Positions 45,320 through 57,459 of a stretch of DNA of 64,000 nucleotides are shown here, piece by piece. The translations under genes and the position numbers were made by a program. Source of the stretch: Halicephalobus mephisto (taxonomy: Eukaryota; Nematoda; Chromadorea; Rhabditida; Panagrolaimidae); contig SWDT01000224.1 in assembly GCA_009193035.1 (NCBI GenBank), forward strand, positions 62,001 through 126,000. Reading direction: 5' to 3'. Each line of letters begins with the position of its first letter. Position 1 is the first letter of the stretch. Under the pieces are notes generated by a model. That model saw nothing but the letters and a program-made list of their open reading frames with translations. It had not been told where the DNA came from and did no database searches.

Positions 45320-46907
45320 TCAATAAAAAGCAAAGAGAAATCCAGTCAAGATCCCGAGAACTGGAGAAAAATATTTCATTTCTGTAGCCCCATTGGTCAA
45401 GTCCACTCCAGGGATGTTGCACTGCTGTTGATGGTAGTCGGAGCAACAGCGATAAGCGTATCTGAAGTCTCCAGTAAGATATTGGACAAGATTCTGAGAC
45501 GCGCAATTGAAGGAGATCCCTTGACCAGTCAGTTGTTGGACCAGTGACTGGACGTTCAAAGCACAGCTTTTGATTTTCGCCAAAGTATAACCTGAAATCG
45601 GAAAAATAATCGTAATTACAGTATTTTAAGAATTAAAATGGATTTTATGAAGTTGTTTCAACACGACTTTTTGGAAATTTTGAATTTTTGATTTTAGATG
45701 TTTTCACTAGCTTCTAGAAGAATTCCTAAAATTTGAAAATTTTTTACAGTATCCTAAGAAAATTTCTCGAAGTTTTATGGAATTTTGACTAGATTCTGCA
45801 GGATGGGAACAAATAGATAACCGTTTTGGGAATGATTGATGAGAATGGTGAAGTAGTTGTTCAGAGCTCTACAATGATACTAAAATCATTTTTCTATCTT
45901 CACTCTGGAAGAAGTTATGGAAGTTGAAGCAGAGTACGATGCAGTCGTTTTTGTTGACTTGACTAGCAGCTCAAGATGCTTTATATTGATGAAGAAGTTT
46001 CCATCATCAAGTGAGCTTTCAACAAACAAAACTACAGGACCCCGCCCCTAATGTTATCCTTGTCAATTTCATAAGCAGAATCTTTTAGAAAACTGCATAC
46101 CCAAAATTTAGGATAATCTGAAACGGTATCAGCTCTGATGGGAAGATTCCGCTTCTTTTCGTAAATTATAAGACTAGTGTTGATCAGGAACATATTCCGC
46201 GAAATACCGTAAAACCCTGAGCAGAACGGCGTTTCGCAGACTGGAATCAGATTTTCAGTAGGATTCTGCGTTAGTATGTCGAACAAAGAGAGTTCAAGAC
46301 TGATTTCGAGAGAAAACACTCGATTCCATCAAATGGAAAGAATGACTGAATTCCTTAGATTTGATTTTGATGGATTTTCGTATCTGGGGATACTTGGAAA
46401 GCAAAGTCTGGACTAAATCACACAAGAACTTGGAATTTCTCAAGACAATTTTACCAAAAGTATGGAGCAAAATTCCCCTGGAAACGTTGTGCATTACTGT
46501 ATCCAGTACCAGAGTGTCTGAAGAAGAACAAAAACCAATTCGAAATCTAATCTAAGTATTGTTGTGTCAGATTTGTAGTTATATTTTAAGATCTGTCTCA
46601 TGAAGATTTGGTTCAAATGTTTTTTGTCCTGCAAACTCTCGCAAGGACTTTTCTTTCATACTGTAGAAGCTTCTACAGAATTCTAGTTTTTTATTTCGAA
46701 ATACTTACCAGATGCTTGTTTGATGTAAAACTCCCCAGCCACGCAACAATCGACTTGGTTCGAGCTGCACGTGACGACCGTAGGATTCCCATATGGGGTA
46801 CTTACTTGTCCGTTCTGAATTACGGAAACTTCCATTTCACATTGTGTCCCATATTGAGCCAGGGATTTGCCCAAAATCAGAATAAAGAAAAAAATAAGTT
46901 TCAACAT
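45320..46907 (-). CDS. Small Cys-rich, probably GPI-anchored secreted protein
   Basis: Exons 46907-46709 and 45591-45320 give 156 aa. A signal peptide (KLIFFFILILGKSLA) precedes a Cys-rich domain (YGTQCEMEVSV, VVTCSSNQVDCCVAGEFYI, SCALNVQSLV, FNCASQNLVQYL, RCCSDYHQQQCN). A C-terminal hydrophobic tail (SPVLGILTGFLFAFY) follows a short polar spacer (TNGATEMK), the layout of a GPI-anchored Ly6/uPAR- or ET-module-like nematode protein. Function unknown; cell-surface location is inferred. The 1.1-kb intron contains a decayed coding relic on the same strand (45886-46494). Confidence 0.78.
45886..46494 (-). pseudogene. Decayed coding sequence nested in an intron
   Basis: Three consecutive blocks look coding but in different frames: 46494-46310 (LRNSKFLCDLVQTLLSKYPQ...), 46319-46032 (LELSLFDILTQNPTENLIPV ... 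DYPKFWVCSFLKDSAYEIDK) and about 46030-45886 (VVLFVESSLDDGNFFINIKH ...). No GT-AG intron of usable size repairs the frame changes, so at least two frameshifts are inferred. The protein family is not recognised. Confidence 0.4.
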
Positions 46908-47285
46908 TCTTCCAGGAATCAGAATTTCGAAAATAATAAAAAATCATATTTGTCCTTTTCTTTCCTGGGCGTGGAATGCTTATCCTTGGGATTATCGGAA
47001 CGAAGAAGATTCATCTATCATATTTTTCGTCATTTTTTACTTTTGTTTACACTTTTCGAATATCAAAAATCTTGCACAAAAAAAATATTTAAAAAATTAC
47101 TGAAGGTCTTTAGTCGCGAAAACTAGACATCTGGAGTTAATGTGATTTGGAAATATGAAATTAGTTTTCTTGAGGCATTTTCTCATGAGTGGGAAGGAAA
47201 ATGTGATAACACAATTACGAACAAGAAATATCTAATAAAAGCAGTCTTTACTGTCAACAACGTCAAAGGTGAACGGAAGTTAGAA

Positions 47286-49356
47286 ATGAATTCCAAAGCA
47301 CTTTTCGTTCTTTCTGTCATTACAGTATCCCATGCTGATTCTTCTTCTTTTACGGTTCACAATCGTTCAAAACGGGCAGCAGGTGAGTTTCTGAATAAAT
47401 CACTGTATTCAAAGTTCTTGACAGATTACTGTATTTAAATTGTTAAATGCATTACTGTAGTTGAGTTTCGACTGAACTACAGTACTTCATTTCCGACCAA
47501 ATTACTGTAGTTTGGTTTCAGGTTAATTTTTGTATTTAATTTTCCCATATTTCAGCAACTCACGGAGATGACTACTACTATAGCAATCCGGATGAAGAAG
47601 TACCCCAACCCTATGAAATCTTCACTTCAATCATATACTTAAGTGCTGTCGTAATAGGTCTCCAGATGGTCGTCACGATCTTTTCTCCGAAGATGAAAGA
47701 CCTTCCGATTAGATGGCACACCTTGAATTACTGTTGCTGGAACGTTTTCCAATTGTTAATTTTCTCAAATTGCTCCGAAGCAAGCAGATTCAAGGATTAC
47801 CTGGAGAATTCTTGGATTTCGGAGAATTGTGAAAACGTCCAGATCATGACTTTGTCGGTGTTTTTCTGCTGTAAGTGTTCAATCAATTAACATGAGAAAA
47901 GCAATTTGTTTTCAATGGGGTACTTTAGGGATAATTGTGGTTTTTTAAAATGTCTATCCATAGTTCCGTCTGTAACTGCTGACCTTCTGGAATGGAGGAT
48001 CATTTACCCTATATACCGTAGTTTAGAAGGTCCCTAATCTTTCCAGAAGGGATAAACTTCTAAACAATCAATTACGAAATAACCGTTCCGCAAGGTCGGA
48101 ATTCCCACGTAATTTACTGTAGTTCCTAACAAGTTCCAAATATTCGTGTCGGAAAATTTTTCTAAAAATTTATTTTCATTTCCTAAAATAGTTCAGTCAT
48201 TATTACATGACTTCAAAACCACATAAACATTAAATTTTGCATTTTCGGGTCCTGACTGGAAAATTCCGAAAAATTGCGTCAAAATAAATTTAAAATAAAA
48301 CTTTTTTGTTTTTGAAATACTGTAATTAAATAATTTGCAAAATTTCAGCAATGATTCTACAGGTTCCAGTGATGACTTTTCTCCATTTTTTTCCAAAATT
48401 GGAAAATTCCAAATTTTATAAATTTTACGTTTGGATCCCGATTTACTTCTTCCTCGATTTGGGGATTTTCCTGACTTACGCAAGTTACGTAAGTAATTGT
48501 AAAATTAAATAATTAATAAAAAAAATTTTCAGCGTTGGAAATGGGTACCTGATGACGATCAATACGTAATACCGTACTCCGTTTTCCAAGCGGGGATTAC
48601 TGTACTGAACCTTCTCGTGGAAATAATTCTTCTTTTCGTCACGCTCGGTGCCATTTTCCACTTCATCATTTACTGTATCCGACATTGTGGAAGATCCGAG
48701 GGTCAGATAACTACGGTAATTTTTTACTTTCGAAACAAGTTACAGTACTTTTTTAAACAAAAATTACTTTTTTTTATTTCCCAAAAAATTTAATTTTTCT
48801 TTGACAAAAATTACAGTACTTTTAAATTTTTTGTTAAAGATGATTGTTTTTGAAAAATTAATTTTTTCTCAGAAAAAATTGGAATTTTTTTAGAAATTTA
48901 TGAATTTGTTGAACTTTTTCTTCTTCTTGGTGTATACAGTAACCATAAACGCCCTGCACACCCCTACGAACAACCTAACTATGTCGAAATTCCTAATGCC
49001 TTATGTCCGGGAATTCTTAAAGCCATATGAAGACATACTTCTGGAAATAACAGCAAGACTCTTAATTGTAAACCAGCCATTCATACTGTGTATCCCAGTA
49101 TGGGAGTTTATCGCAACTATGTTGTTTATCCCAATGTACAGAGCACAGGTAATTTTCTTTCTTAGATTATTAGATTTACTTGTTTTAGTTTTTTCAATGT
49201 TTGACGTGTGGCCAAATAACATGGGAGCTGAAAAAAACAACAAGGCCGGTAATGACGGAAATTGACTATAACAAAGTTGCGCCATTTGTCCTACAGAAAG
49301 CCGAGACTGACGATTATCAACCTCCCGTTCCAGTTTCCGTCATTTCACAGAACTAA
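47286..49356 (+). CDS. Seven-transmembrane serpentine receptor-like protein, class unassigned
   Basis: Exons 47286-47382, 47556-47870, 48349-48488, 48533-48715, 48894-49148 and 49189-49356 give 385 aa. A signal peptide (ALFVLSVITVSHA) and extracellular N-terminus with NRSKR precede seven hydrophobic segments: IFTSIIYLSAVVIGLQMVVT, LNYCCWNVFQLLIF, a third around SMILQVPVMTFLHF, WIPIYFFLDLGIFLTYASY, GITVLNLLVEIILLFVTLGA, MNLLNFFFFLVYTVTINAL and FILCIPVWEFIATMLFIPMY. A Cys-containing juxtamembrane CLTCGQ and a polar tail end VPVSVISQN. The topology is GPCR-like; I cannot match it to a named nematode chemoreceptor class. The exon 5 acceptor at 48893 is chosen because the later one shifts the frame. 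Intron 2 holds a family A copy. It is tail to tail with the methyltransferase gene (87 bp). Confidence 0.75.
47925..48300 (+). repeat. Interspersed family A copy in receptor intron 2
   Basis: In order: gggtactttagggataattg, atttaccctatataccgtag, attacgaaataaccgttccg, then the core aaatattcgtgtcggaaaat and tcgggtcctgactggaaaat. Confidence 0.75.
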
Positions 49357-49443
49357 ATAAGCAATAAAAGAAATCAAACAAATCATTTTTGGAGAAAGTT
49401 ACAAACTGTATTTATAACAAACTCAACAAAGTCTAAATAAAAA

Positions 49444-50174
49444 TCACAAAGTTTTTGGTGGATAATTTGTATAACAAGCAAAAGCGTTAGCTAGGTTGTT
49501 TTTGTGTTGGGGATGGAAATCAGTCCTTACAGCATCGAATGCTCGTTTGGCAATCTCCTCCATAGTGGCACCGGTACACAGAATGATTGGATTGTTTGGC
49601 TTACGTAGAAGCAACCTCGTGAAAACAGCCGTCTTCAGTTGACAATCATCGGACAAAAAAGGCGGATCGGCTATAGCCAAGTCGAATCGATTAGCCATCT
49701 CTGGGACTACTTCCTGGTTATGGTTGTAATCGAAAAACTGAAAGTTGTCAGGATACTTAAGCTCAAATCGTCGGTCAAATTCAAACAAAATTGGAATGAC
49801 TTTCTTGGATTCAACCTCCTGCAAAAGTGATAAAGTAAAATTCGTCAAATATGTCCAAATCCATACAGGCTGCTTCACGAGTTGTTCCATCACAGAAGGA
49901 CAGGAGATACAAGCCACGTACTTCGGTCCTTCCTCAGGATGATTCAAAGCTTCGATACATTCCCGAGCCAGTCTCCTGGCGGTGTCTTCGGTATACCAAA
50001 ATTGACTCAGCTGAAACATTTCATTTATTATATTATCCATATATAGAATCAACCTACTTGCCAATCTTCCGTAATCTCATTAGATTCAGCAGCTTTTTTT
50101 TGTTCTAAAAAAAATTCTTCTAAAGCTTGTTTGGCGTATTCAGACAGCTGCAAGTCATCGTCATTTTCTGACAT
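49444..50174 (-). CDS. EEF1A lysine methyltransferase 1-like (EEF1AKMT1/N6AMT2 family)
   Basis: Exons 50174-50058, 50010-49867 and 49818-49444 give 211 aa (human about 214). An acidic start (SENDDDLQLSEYAKQALEEF) leads to DWQLSQFWYTEDTARRLARE, ACISCPSVMEQL, LFEFDRRFELKYPDNFQFFD, the catalytic-type motif FDLAIADPPFLSDDC (DPPF, shared with amino-group methyltransferases), ILCTGATMEEIA and a C-terminal NLANAFACYTNYPP. The family trimethylates a lysine of eEF1A in the cytosol using SAM. Intron 2 is a multiple of three and open in frame (a retained form would add VWIWTYLTNFTLSLLQ), but the conserved spacing supports removal. Confidence 0.9.
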
Positions 50175-51232
50175 TACTCTGAAAAAAAGTTGATTAATCA
50201 TATATGGATTAGCATAAGGGAAAGGTAAGGGACAATTGGGAAAAGAAAAAACTGGTTATAAAACAATAATAAAGAATATGAACGAGGCGAAATCCAGAAT
50301 TTAGAATTCCTCGTTCGTCAAAGTAGTTCGTTTTCATTGTCAATTGTCACTTTTCGCCAAAGTTTGGGGTTTTTAAATCTGACAAAGGTCTTCACAAACA
50401 TTGTGCTTTATAGAAAGACATAATAACTCAGTAAGATTTGTCGATTTTAAGTTATCTTGAATGTCTTTATATTGATTAAACTTCAAAATTACTGTATTGT
50501 AATTTGAGATTTTTTAAAAGTATGTACAATGGCTGCTGGAAGAGATTTTCATTCAGATCATAGGTAGTTCTGAAATGTGTTAATTATTATTTATAAAAAT
50601 GTTTAAAGTTATGTGCAATGGGAATTGATTTTCAGTTTAGAAAAAGTGGAATCGGAAAGTTGGGAATTTTCTGATTTCGTAGACGAAAGAGAACCGTAGG
50701 TTAGACGTCGGTGATTCTGCGTTTTTAAAAATGAAAAAATAAATTTCAACTATCATCTTTTTTCTTTTCTTATATATTAAATTGATGAATTATTCCATGG
50801 AAACCTGAAAAGTTTTTAATTTGCTTATTATCTGAATTTTAATTTTTCGATTCTTATTTTTTCTAATAATTTCGATTTAAAAATAAAAGTATTTTAACAT
50901 TTTTGAATAAGAATTTTGTTAATTTTAGTGAACGCAATTAAATTAGTTTCAGTGGGTTTAAGTGAAAAAGATTCAAATTCCGTAGTATCGACTGAACTAG
51001 GTGAACCCAAACTTTGGACTTTCTGCTCAGATACGATTGACCCCTAAGAGCCCCAAACTTTTTTAACTTGATGATTGATTGTTGTTGACATTTCTCTGGA
51101 CCCCTCCTCATCACCTATTTCTCGAGATAAGCAAATCGGGCCAGGTAAACGACGGCCGAGGAACCATATTTAAATCTAAAGTCGAATATTGTCGATGTAA
51201 TTTTTCTTTTTTTAGAATCGGAGAAAACTGAA
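50175..51232. other. Intergenic region with a possible tiny gene
   Basis: Between the methyltransferase and the DHRS1-like gene. Apart from the candidate at 50529-50699 nothing gene-like is seen. A tttttttag acceptor lies 20 bp before the next ATG. Confidence 0.5.
50529..50699 (+). CDS. Candidate micro-gene, about 32 aa, acidic
   Basis: Exons 50529-50563 and 50636-50699 join in phase: MAAGRDFHSDH|S then LEKVESESWEFSDFVDEREP and a stop. Intron is 72 bp with gtagtt and ttttcag. An alternative donor (gtaggt at 50695) inside the last codons could extend it to distal exons. There is no family match and short length makes chance likely. Confidence 0.3.
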
Positions 51233-52798
51233 ATGTCGCTGAAGGGAAAAGTCGCCCTTGTGACGGGAGCTTCTCGAGGCATCGGTCGAGGAATAGCCCT
51301 CCAGCTGGGAGAAGCCGGGGCTACTGTGTATGTCACCGGAAGAAAACCCGAGGATTACGATAACACAACTAAATTATTCAAATTCTCCACTCTTCATTCT
51401 GTAGCTGATGAAGTCACCCAACGAGGAGGAAAGGGAATCGCCGTCTTCGTCGATCACTCCGATCCCAAGGCAATTAAGGCCTTATTCGACCAAATTTCCC
51501 AGGAACAAAACGGACAATTGGACATTCTCGTCAACAACGCTTATGCCGCTGTTCCTGTGAGTTTCCTTGGTGCTACAGTACTTGTCCCTATAGATTCGTG
51601 CTGATTTCGAAATTTTAAAATTAATTTTCCGGAAATTTGATTAGCATTTGAAAATCGAAAATAACGGTCTAAAAAGATAAAATAAGTCGTAGGATATTTG
51701 ATTTCTGTGATTCGCGCTGATTTTGGACTTTATTCTTTCTTTTTTGGATGGACCCTTTTGGTACTTGGATTAGCTTAACATACTGATTAGTTCTCCAAAA
51801 GGACTGGTCCGGAAAAGAAGATCCTACGGTAGCTGCTCCCCTGAGGGCATTTGTCCCTTTCAGTTTGCGTTGATTTCAAAATTCTTTAAAATTAATTTTT
51901 TAGAGATCTAATTAACATATTAAATTAGTCCGGTTACAAAAAAGATTGATCTAAAAACAAAAAATAAACTTAACCGTAGTTGTTTCCTTAGGGCGTTTTT
52001 CAACTCATTTTGATTTCGAATTTTTTTATATCAATCTTTTTTCTTCGATTGGCATTTTGAACTTATTTCTCCGTAAAAAAACATCAATTTAAAAAATCCA
52101 GCAAATTTCGCGAAATAAAGGACGAAATGCCCTCAGGGAATAACTACCGTATAACTGTTTTTTAAATTTAAAACTTAATTTTTTTGTTTTAGTTTCTTGT
52201 TACAAATCTCGGGAAGAAGTTCTATGAACTTGACCCGGAGTATTCCTACGACGTTGTCAACAATGTGGGATTACGAAATCACTACATCTGTTCCGTCTAT
52301 GCTGCTCGTTTGATGGTTCCGAGGAAATCTGGCTTGATTGTCGTGGTTTCTTCCATGGGAGGGATGACGTACCTCTTCAACGTGTCCTACGGTCTCGGGA
52401 AGGCTGCTTGCGACAGATTGGCCGCTGATCTGGCTGTGGAACTCAGAGGGACCGGGGTTGCTTCGATCGCCCTCTGGCCTGGGGCTGTCAAAACGGAAAT
52501 CGTCACTCAAGGGGTTCTGGAAAGACCAGAAGCTCCGGAACAATCAAAAATGATTTTCGCTCAAGGAGAATCCACTGAGTTTTCTGGAAAAACCATAGTT
52601 GCTTTGGCCAGTGATCCTGAAGTCGGAAAATTCAACGGACAAATCTTGAAAACAGCGACTTTGGCGAAGAAGTACGACATCTACGACCTCGACGGATCTC
52701 AGCCAAAGACACTCGGAGGTCCTGATGAAGAATACATCCAAATTCTGAACAAATTCAGAATCGACAACGCCGGTTCTGTTCACGAAGAAACCGCGTGA
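51233..52798 (+). CDS. DHRS1-like short-chain dehydrogenase/reductase
   Basis: Exons 51233-51556 and 52193-52798 give 309 aa (DHRS1 313). Rossmann motif VTGASRGIGRGIALQLGEAG, the DHRS1-type DQISQEQNGQLDILVNNAYA, NNVGLRNHYICSVYAARLMV, catalytic Ser in VVSSMGG and the Tyr-x3-Lys as VSYGLGKAACDRLAAD are all present, with the SDR substrate loop ALWPGAVKTEIV. DHRS1 is an ER-associated NADPH reductase of carbonyls and steroids. Compared with human there is a longer loop after YVTGRKPEDYDN. The intron (636 bp) contains diffuse repeats. It is tail to tail with TTC36 (44 bp). Confidence 0.92.
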
Positions 52799-52842
52799 TT
52801 TAGAGTTTCGTATCTACAGTATGCTTTATAAAAAATCACATT

Positions 52843-53960
52843 TCATTGTTCCCCTTTTCGAAGTTTGTCCATGACTTCAGAAAGCATCTTGTTGCACATA
52901 GCTGCGTAGGGATTCATCGCGACGAGTTGCATTTTGGCGAAACTGGAACCCAAGTCGGCGGCCTTCTGGAAGTCTCTTCTGGATTCCTCCTTGTTCTCCT
53001 TCAAGGTATGAATCATAGCCCGTTGAGTAAAAGCCTGACAAGCGGCCTTTCCCTGGCCCTTCGACAGCTCGATCGACTTGTCCAAATCAGCTAGAGCTTC
53101 TGGAATAATTATTTATCAAAAAACCCGTCTTCGATGGGGTACACTAAGAGTACTTATGGTTTGTAATATTTTGATCAATATTTTCATAAATAACTTTTAA
53201 TCCAAGAAGATAGAAAGTTATGTATCTTAATCCAGAAATCCATTTAGAAACGACATAAACCAAAAAACTAATTACGAAACCTCTATTCCACAAAACCAAA
53301 ATTTCCAAGGAAACTACTTTAGTTTCTTTTAGATTTTTAAATTTCGTCTCGAGACAGTGTTCAATTTTAATTTCGAATCTCGATTGGAAAGTTTTAAAAT
53401 TTCGTCTTGAGACCATGTTCAATTTTAATTTTGAATCTCGATTGGAAAGTTTTAAAATTTCGCCTCGAGACCATTCCATGGAGAACTGCTTATTTTTAAT
53501 TTCCATAACATCGTAGTTATGATCAAATCACTCCAGAACCACATAAATACTAAAATTCATACATTTGGTCCCAACTGGAAAGTTTTAAAATTTCGTGTTG
53601 AGATTATTTAGAAGAAAATTCATTTTTAATTTTCGAAATATTGTGATTTTTAATAAAAAATAAAACTATACCGTCAATTTTGTTTTGCAACCGATAAGCT
53701 TGAGCTCGATTATTGTAAGGAGACGGATTTCCAGGACAAATCTCGATCGCTTTCGTAAAAAACTCAATTGACAATTCAATATTTTTTCCTTCAGCTGCTT
53801 CAACTCCTTTTTTCTCCAATTCCCTACATTCTGAAATATTTTCCAAATTCTCAAAAGAATCTGAAAGAACTTCAGAATTTCCATTTTCATCAAATGGTTC
53901 ATTCGGAAGAAGCGGATTCAGAATCAAATTCAACACAGCTCTGTCATTTGCTGTCGACAT
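52843..53960 (-). CDS. TTC36-like tetratricopeptide protein
   Basis: Exons 53960-53672 and 53099-52843 give 181 aa (TTC36 about 189). The conserved start NDRAVLNLILNPLLPNEPF is followed by three TPR-like helices pairs (AEGKNIELSIEFFTKAIEIC; PSPYNNRAQAYRLQNKIDEA; QAFTQRAMIHTLKENKEESR), then FAKMQLVAMNPYAAMCNKML at the C-terminus, all typical of TTC36 (HBP21), a cytosolic HSP70-associated adaptor. The intron (572 bp) is made of family A repeats. It lies 362 bp downstream of the TBC gene on the same strand. Confidence 0.92.
53125..53660 (+). repeat. Interspersed family A copy with tandem cores in TTC36 intron
   Basis: Starts gtcttcgatggggtacacta and runs through attacgaaacctctattcca to four cores of the type aaatttcgtctcgagaccat spaced 58-120 bp, the last gttttaaaatttcgtgttga. 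The most complete plus-oriented copy. Confidence 0.82.
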
Positions 53961-54322
53961 TTTTAAAAATTCTAAAAAATACAAAATTTTAAAATCAAAA
54001 AAATACAAAATTTTAAAATCAAAAATTCACCGATCAATATCTTTTTTAAAAAGTGATCTTTCGTGCTCACGCGGGGAGACTGATGAAACAAAAACATTTC
54101 TTTCGTCATAAATCATATTTTTATTTCATGGAAAAAACCACTATTTAAAGTAAAATTATTTACAGTAATTTAAATCTACATTTTTCGACATTTTAGATTA
54201 ATAATAGACATGTTTGAAAAAACTCGTTTCAAAAACCGTTAAAAAATAAAAAATTCTGCTTTCAAACCTTGAAGTGCGATCATCTGCGCAATAGACCAAA
54301 AACCAAGCAAAAAAGGAGTAAA

Positions 54323-56359
54323 TTATTGAGACGGTTCGTCATCTTCAAAACTGAAAGACAGAATTTCGCATATATGCCTTGGGAGGCGATCTTGAACAGC
54401 GGCCAATTGATGATAAATAGCTTCGGCAGTTCTTAAATTCTCATCAAGATTAATCTTCATCGAAAGGTTGTTAATATGCTGAAAGGCAACAATTAAAAAA
54501 CTGATAAAAATCAATATATATCAAACCTTTAAGATTTCTGTTAAACCAAATTTGTTTTCAATTATCATATTAACTTGTCCATCAAGAACTGCAACACAAA
54601 AAAGAAGAAGGAAATTTCTGCAAGGAATATCTGTCCACAATACCTCCCAAAAGTGCATAATATCATCAAATGAAAATTCTCTTTTAAAAGCAACCAGAAT
54701 CCATCGGAAACAGAAGTACATATGGTCACTTTCATGACTTTCCAGATAGTTAGCAAGTTTTGGATTCACAATCTCCAAAAGGCTCTTCAAATTCGAAAGT
54801 TGTTGAGTTATACAAAGTTGATCCATTTCGAAATTTCTATGAACTCTATTCATCAGTCCAACAAAACACCAGAAAGTGTCGACTTCGTCTTCCATGACAA
54901 CTAGTAGAGGAGAAAGGAAATCAGACATGCCTTGAACATATCCAAGATCAAAGTCATACATCACATAAGTCATCAGAATATCCTTCAACATTACTAGATG
55001 TTCTTGTTTTTCTCTGTTGAAAAATGGATGAGTTCTGTCTGTTCTCATCACATCCTTGTCTATTAAGGCTTTTCTGTCACGGAAATCGCTAAATCTTTTT
55101 TCCTGGTCATCAGAAATCGACATCCACTGAAGTTTCATTCGGAAATAACTGTCGTTTAGGACTTTCCTGTGCTGCAAGTTTCAAAATATTATTGCCATTT
55201 ACCGTAATAAATTTACTTACCGATTTATTTTCTTCATCCGTCTTGTTCCAATCGTAATACCCAAGCATGTACTTCCAAGCCGTTTTCCTCAGTTCCCATT
55301 CGATTCCACCTCGGAAAATCAATGACTTCAAAGAATGGATGTCTGTGATTCTTCCTTCGACATCTCTAAAGCTGTCCCAGATAGTATAGCTCACAGGAGT
55401 ATCTCTGTGCTCAATAACTGGTCGGTCCGGCAACTCAAGTTCAAAAACATGCTCAAATCCGTATTCGTTATGAGATCTCAAGGCATCGTTCTTCTTTGGA
55501 TCCAACATTGACATGGCTCTTATTTGATTTTCAGTTGCAGCGGCGGGATCAAGCAGTGGGGCCATTAGATTTGTCACTTTGCTCAAGGCCGTGAGAGATG
55601 TGGCATATGGATTCGACAAAAACCGAGACATGATATCTTTGTTCAAGTTCAGCATTCCGACGGACTTCTCGAGAGCTTCAGTACTTTGATCTACGAACAA
55701 AACAAGGTTTCTTTCTTTTGCTGATCGAGAAAGAACAGTATATCTGGAAATTTTAAATAAAATACCGCTAAATTGGAAATCCCCACCTTTGGAGACAATC
55801 AACAAAAGCTCTGTATCCACCGCCTCTGAAGTGCAACGTCTCAGAAGCAGTCCCATCCTTGCATATAAACCGAATCCAGGTGGTTCCTTTCTTGGGTTCG
55901 TTGTAGGTATAGCTGCGAAGGTCTTTCAAGTCGGCGGAAAAGGCGAAATTGGCCGGGGACTGGAATTTGTTGGCTTCAGATGCTGGTTTCGGCGGAGAGC
56001 CTTCAATAACCCAAGAATCATCAGCAACAGTATTTGAATCATCACTAGGCGACAGTGATGGTCGAGCACTCGCTTCTGATGGATTCCATTCGACAAAAAT
56101 ACCGGATCCCTGCAAATTTAGAAATAAAAAAATCGATATATCGAAAATCCTACTTTTTCGATTATTGTCAAAACTCCATTCAGAAAAACAGACGCGGAAG
56201 TTCCAGGAGGCAAAAACGACGTTTCACATCTGTTGACTTCGGCAAAAACGTCAGTCAAAAGAAACACAACCTGAAATAGCCGATGTTTTTAAATTTCGAT
56301 ATATGGAATCTTACCGCTTGGTAGTCGCCTCGAAGAACAGCGTCCTGATGACGCTGCAT
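54323..56359 (-). CDS. TBC1D15/17-type Rab GTPase-activating protein
   Basis: Exons 56359-56315, 56270-56154, 56109-55787, 55743-55221, 55171-54527 and 54478-54323 give 602 aa. The N-terminal region has the TBC1D15-like block (FLNGVLTIIEKGSGIFVEWN; FAFSADLKDLRSYTY; TWIRFICKDGTASETLHFRG). The TBC domain shows the arginine finger in SLIFRGGIEWELRKTAWKYM (RGG-type IxxDxxRT follows as DKDVMRTDRTHPFF) and the glutamine finger YVQGMSDFLSPLL; then FEMDQLCITQQLSNLKSLLE. TBC1D15/17 act on Rab7-family GTPases at mitochondria-lysosome contacts and in mitophagy. The start is uncertain: an acceptor at about 56421 (atccag) extends the open frame upstream, so a further 5' exon may exist; the Met at 56359 is used. 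Confidence 0.9.
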
Positions 56360-57459
56360 AGCAGCGTCAGCCGTGGAGAATGCGATATGGTGGTTCAGTT
56401 TTGCAACAGCTTCTGGATACAATGCGAAAATAAAATATTTTTCGAAATTACGAGTTCTGATAAGGATCTAGAAAGAGGATCAATAGATACAAGCTTCAAA
56501 TGATTGACCAGTTTCCTCGCATCCGTTTAAAACACGCACGTTACTATGTCTATGATGAAATATAGCACTATACTGCTCGAAATCAACCAGAATTTTGGAA
56601 AATAAAAAAACAAAAATGAGTCATCTATCTTCGGTCAATCTAGTTAAAAACCATGGAATTTCTATAAAATTCATTAAAGAAAGAAACTCGAAAGACGGAC
56701 TATGGTTAATATATATAGTATACTGTAATCTCATTCATATTTTATCAACTATCAAGTTTCCGGACGGATTCCACCAAATTCGACAGTGAATTCACTTACA
56801 AACAAGCGTGAGTAAAAGGCCGGACACTCCGACGCACACTGTTCCCCTGCCAGTTAAACCTTTCTTTCTCAAAAATCATGTGGCTCTTGTTTGGCTTCGT
56901 TGCCAAAGTGACAAAAAACAAAAAATTAAACCAATATCCTATTTTATAATTAATTCATCACATTTCCGAGTTATATTTATTAAAATTTCCTTTATTATTA
57001 CAATAGCCTAAATTTCCACAAAAATTAACACATTTTCATTCATTTTTGAGAATTCATTTACCGGCACTTGAGTTCATCGGATTAACCTGAAACAATCCCT
57101 GATCACAACTCACCAAGTTAGATTATTATTAACTGTTAGCGGTTATTTAGTAAAGCTCAATTACAGCAAATATGCATAATACCACAAAGTACTCAAGGTA
57201 ATATAGCACATTGCTGCAGCTGAGCTTACTGTAAGACAGTTAGTAGCATTAAAAATAGCAATTGACTAAGTTTCTCTCGATCGAATAAAAACTGAAAGCA
57301 AGGCAAGCCAAAGATTGGAGGTAGACGTGGAAGATAGCAAGCTTGCTGTGTTGGCTGATAAGAAAGATTCGCTCGGTCAATAAGCACTCATTTCCCGTTT
57401 TGGTGATTAGATTATCAACGAAAGCAACCCAGACACGAAGTGCAGAGAATACACTCACT
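56360..57459. other. Upstream region of the TBC gene / 3' flank of clpp-1
   Basis: May contain the 5' exon(s) of the TBC gene and the clpp-1 3' UTR. Short open frames have no signatures. A gctgtgttggctgataag-rich segment at 57340-57440 looks transcribed (3' UTR). Confidence 0.4.
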
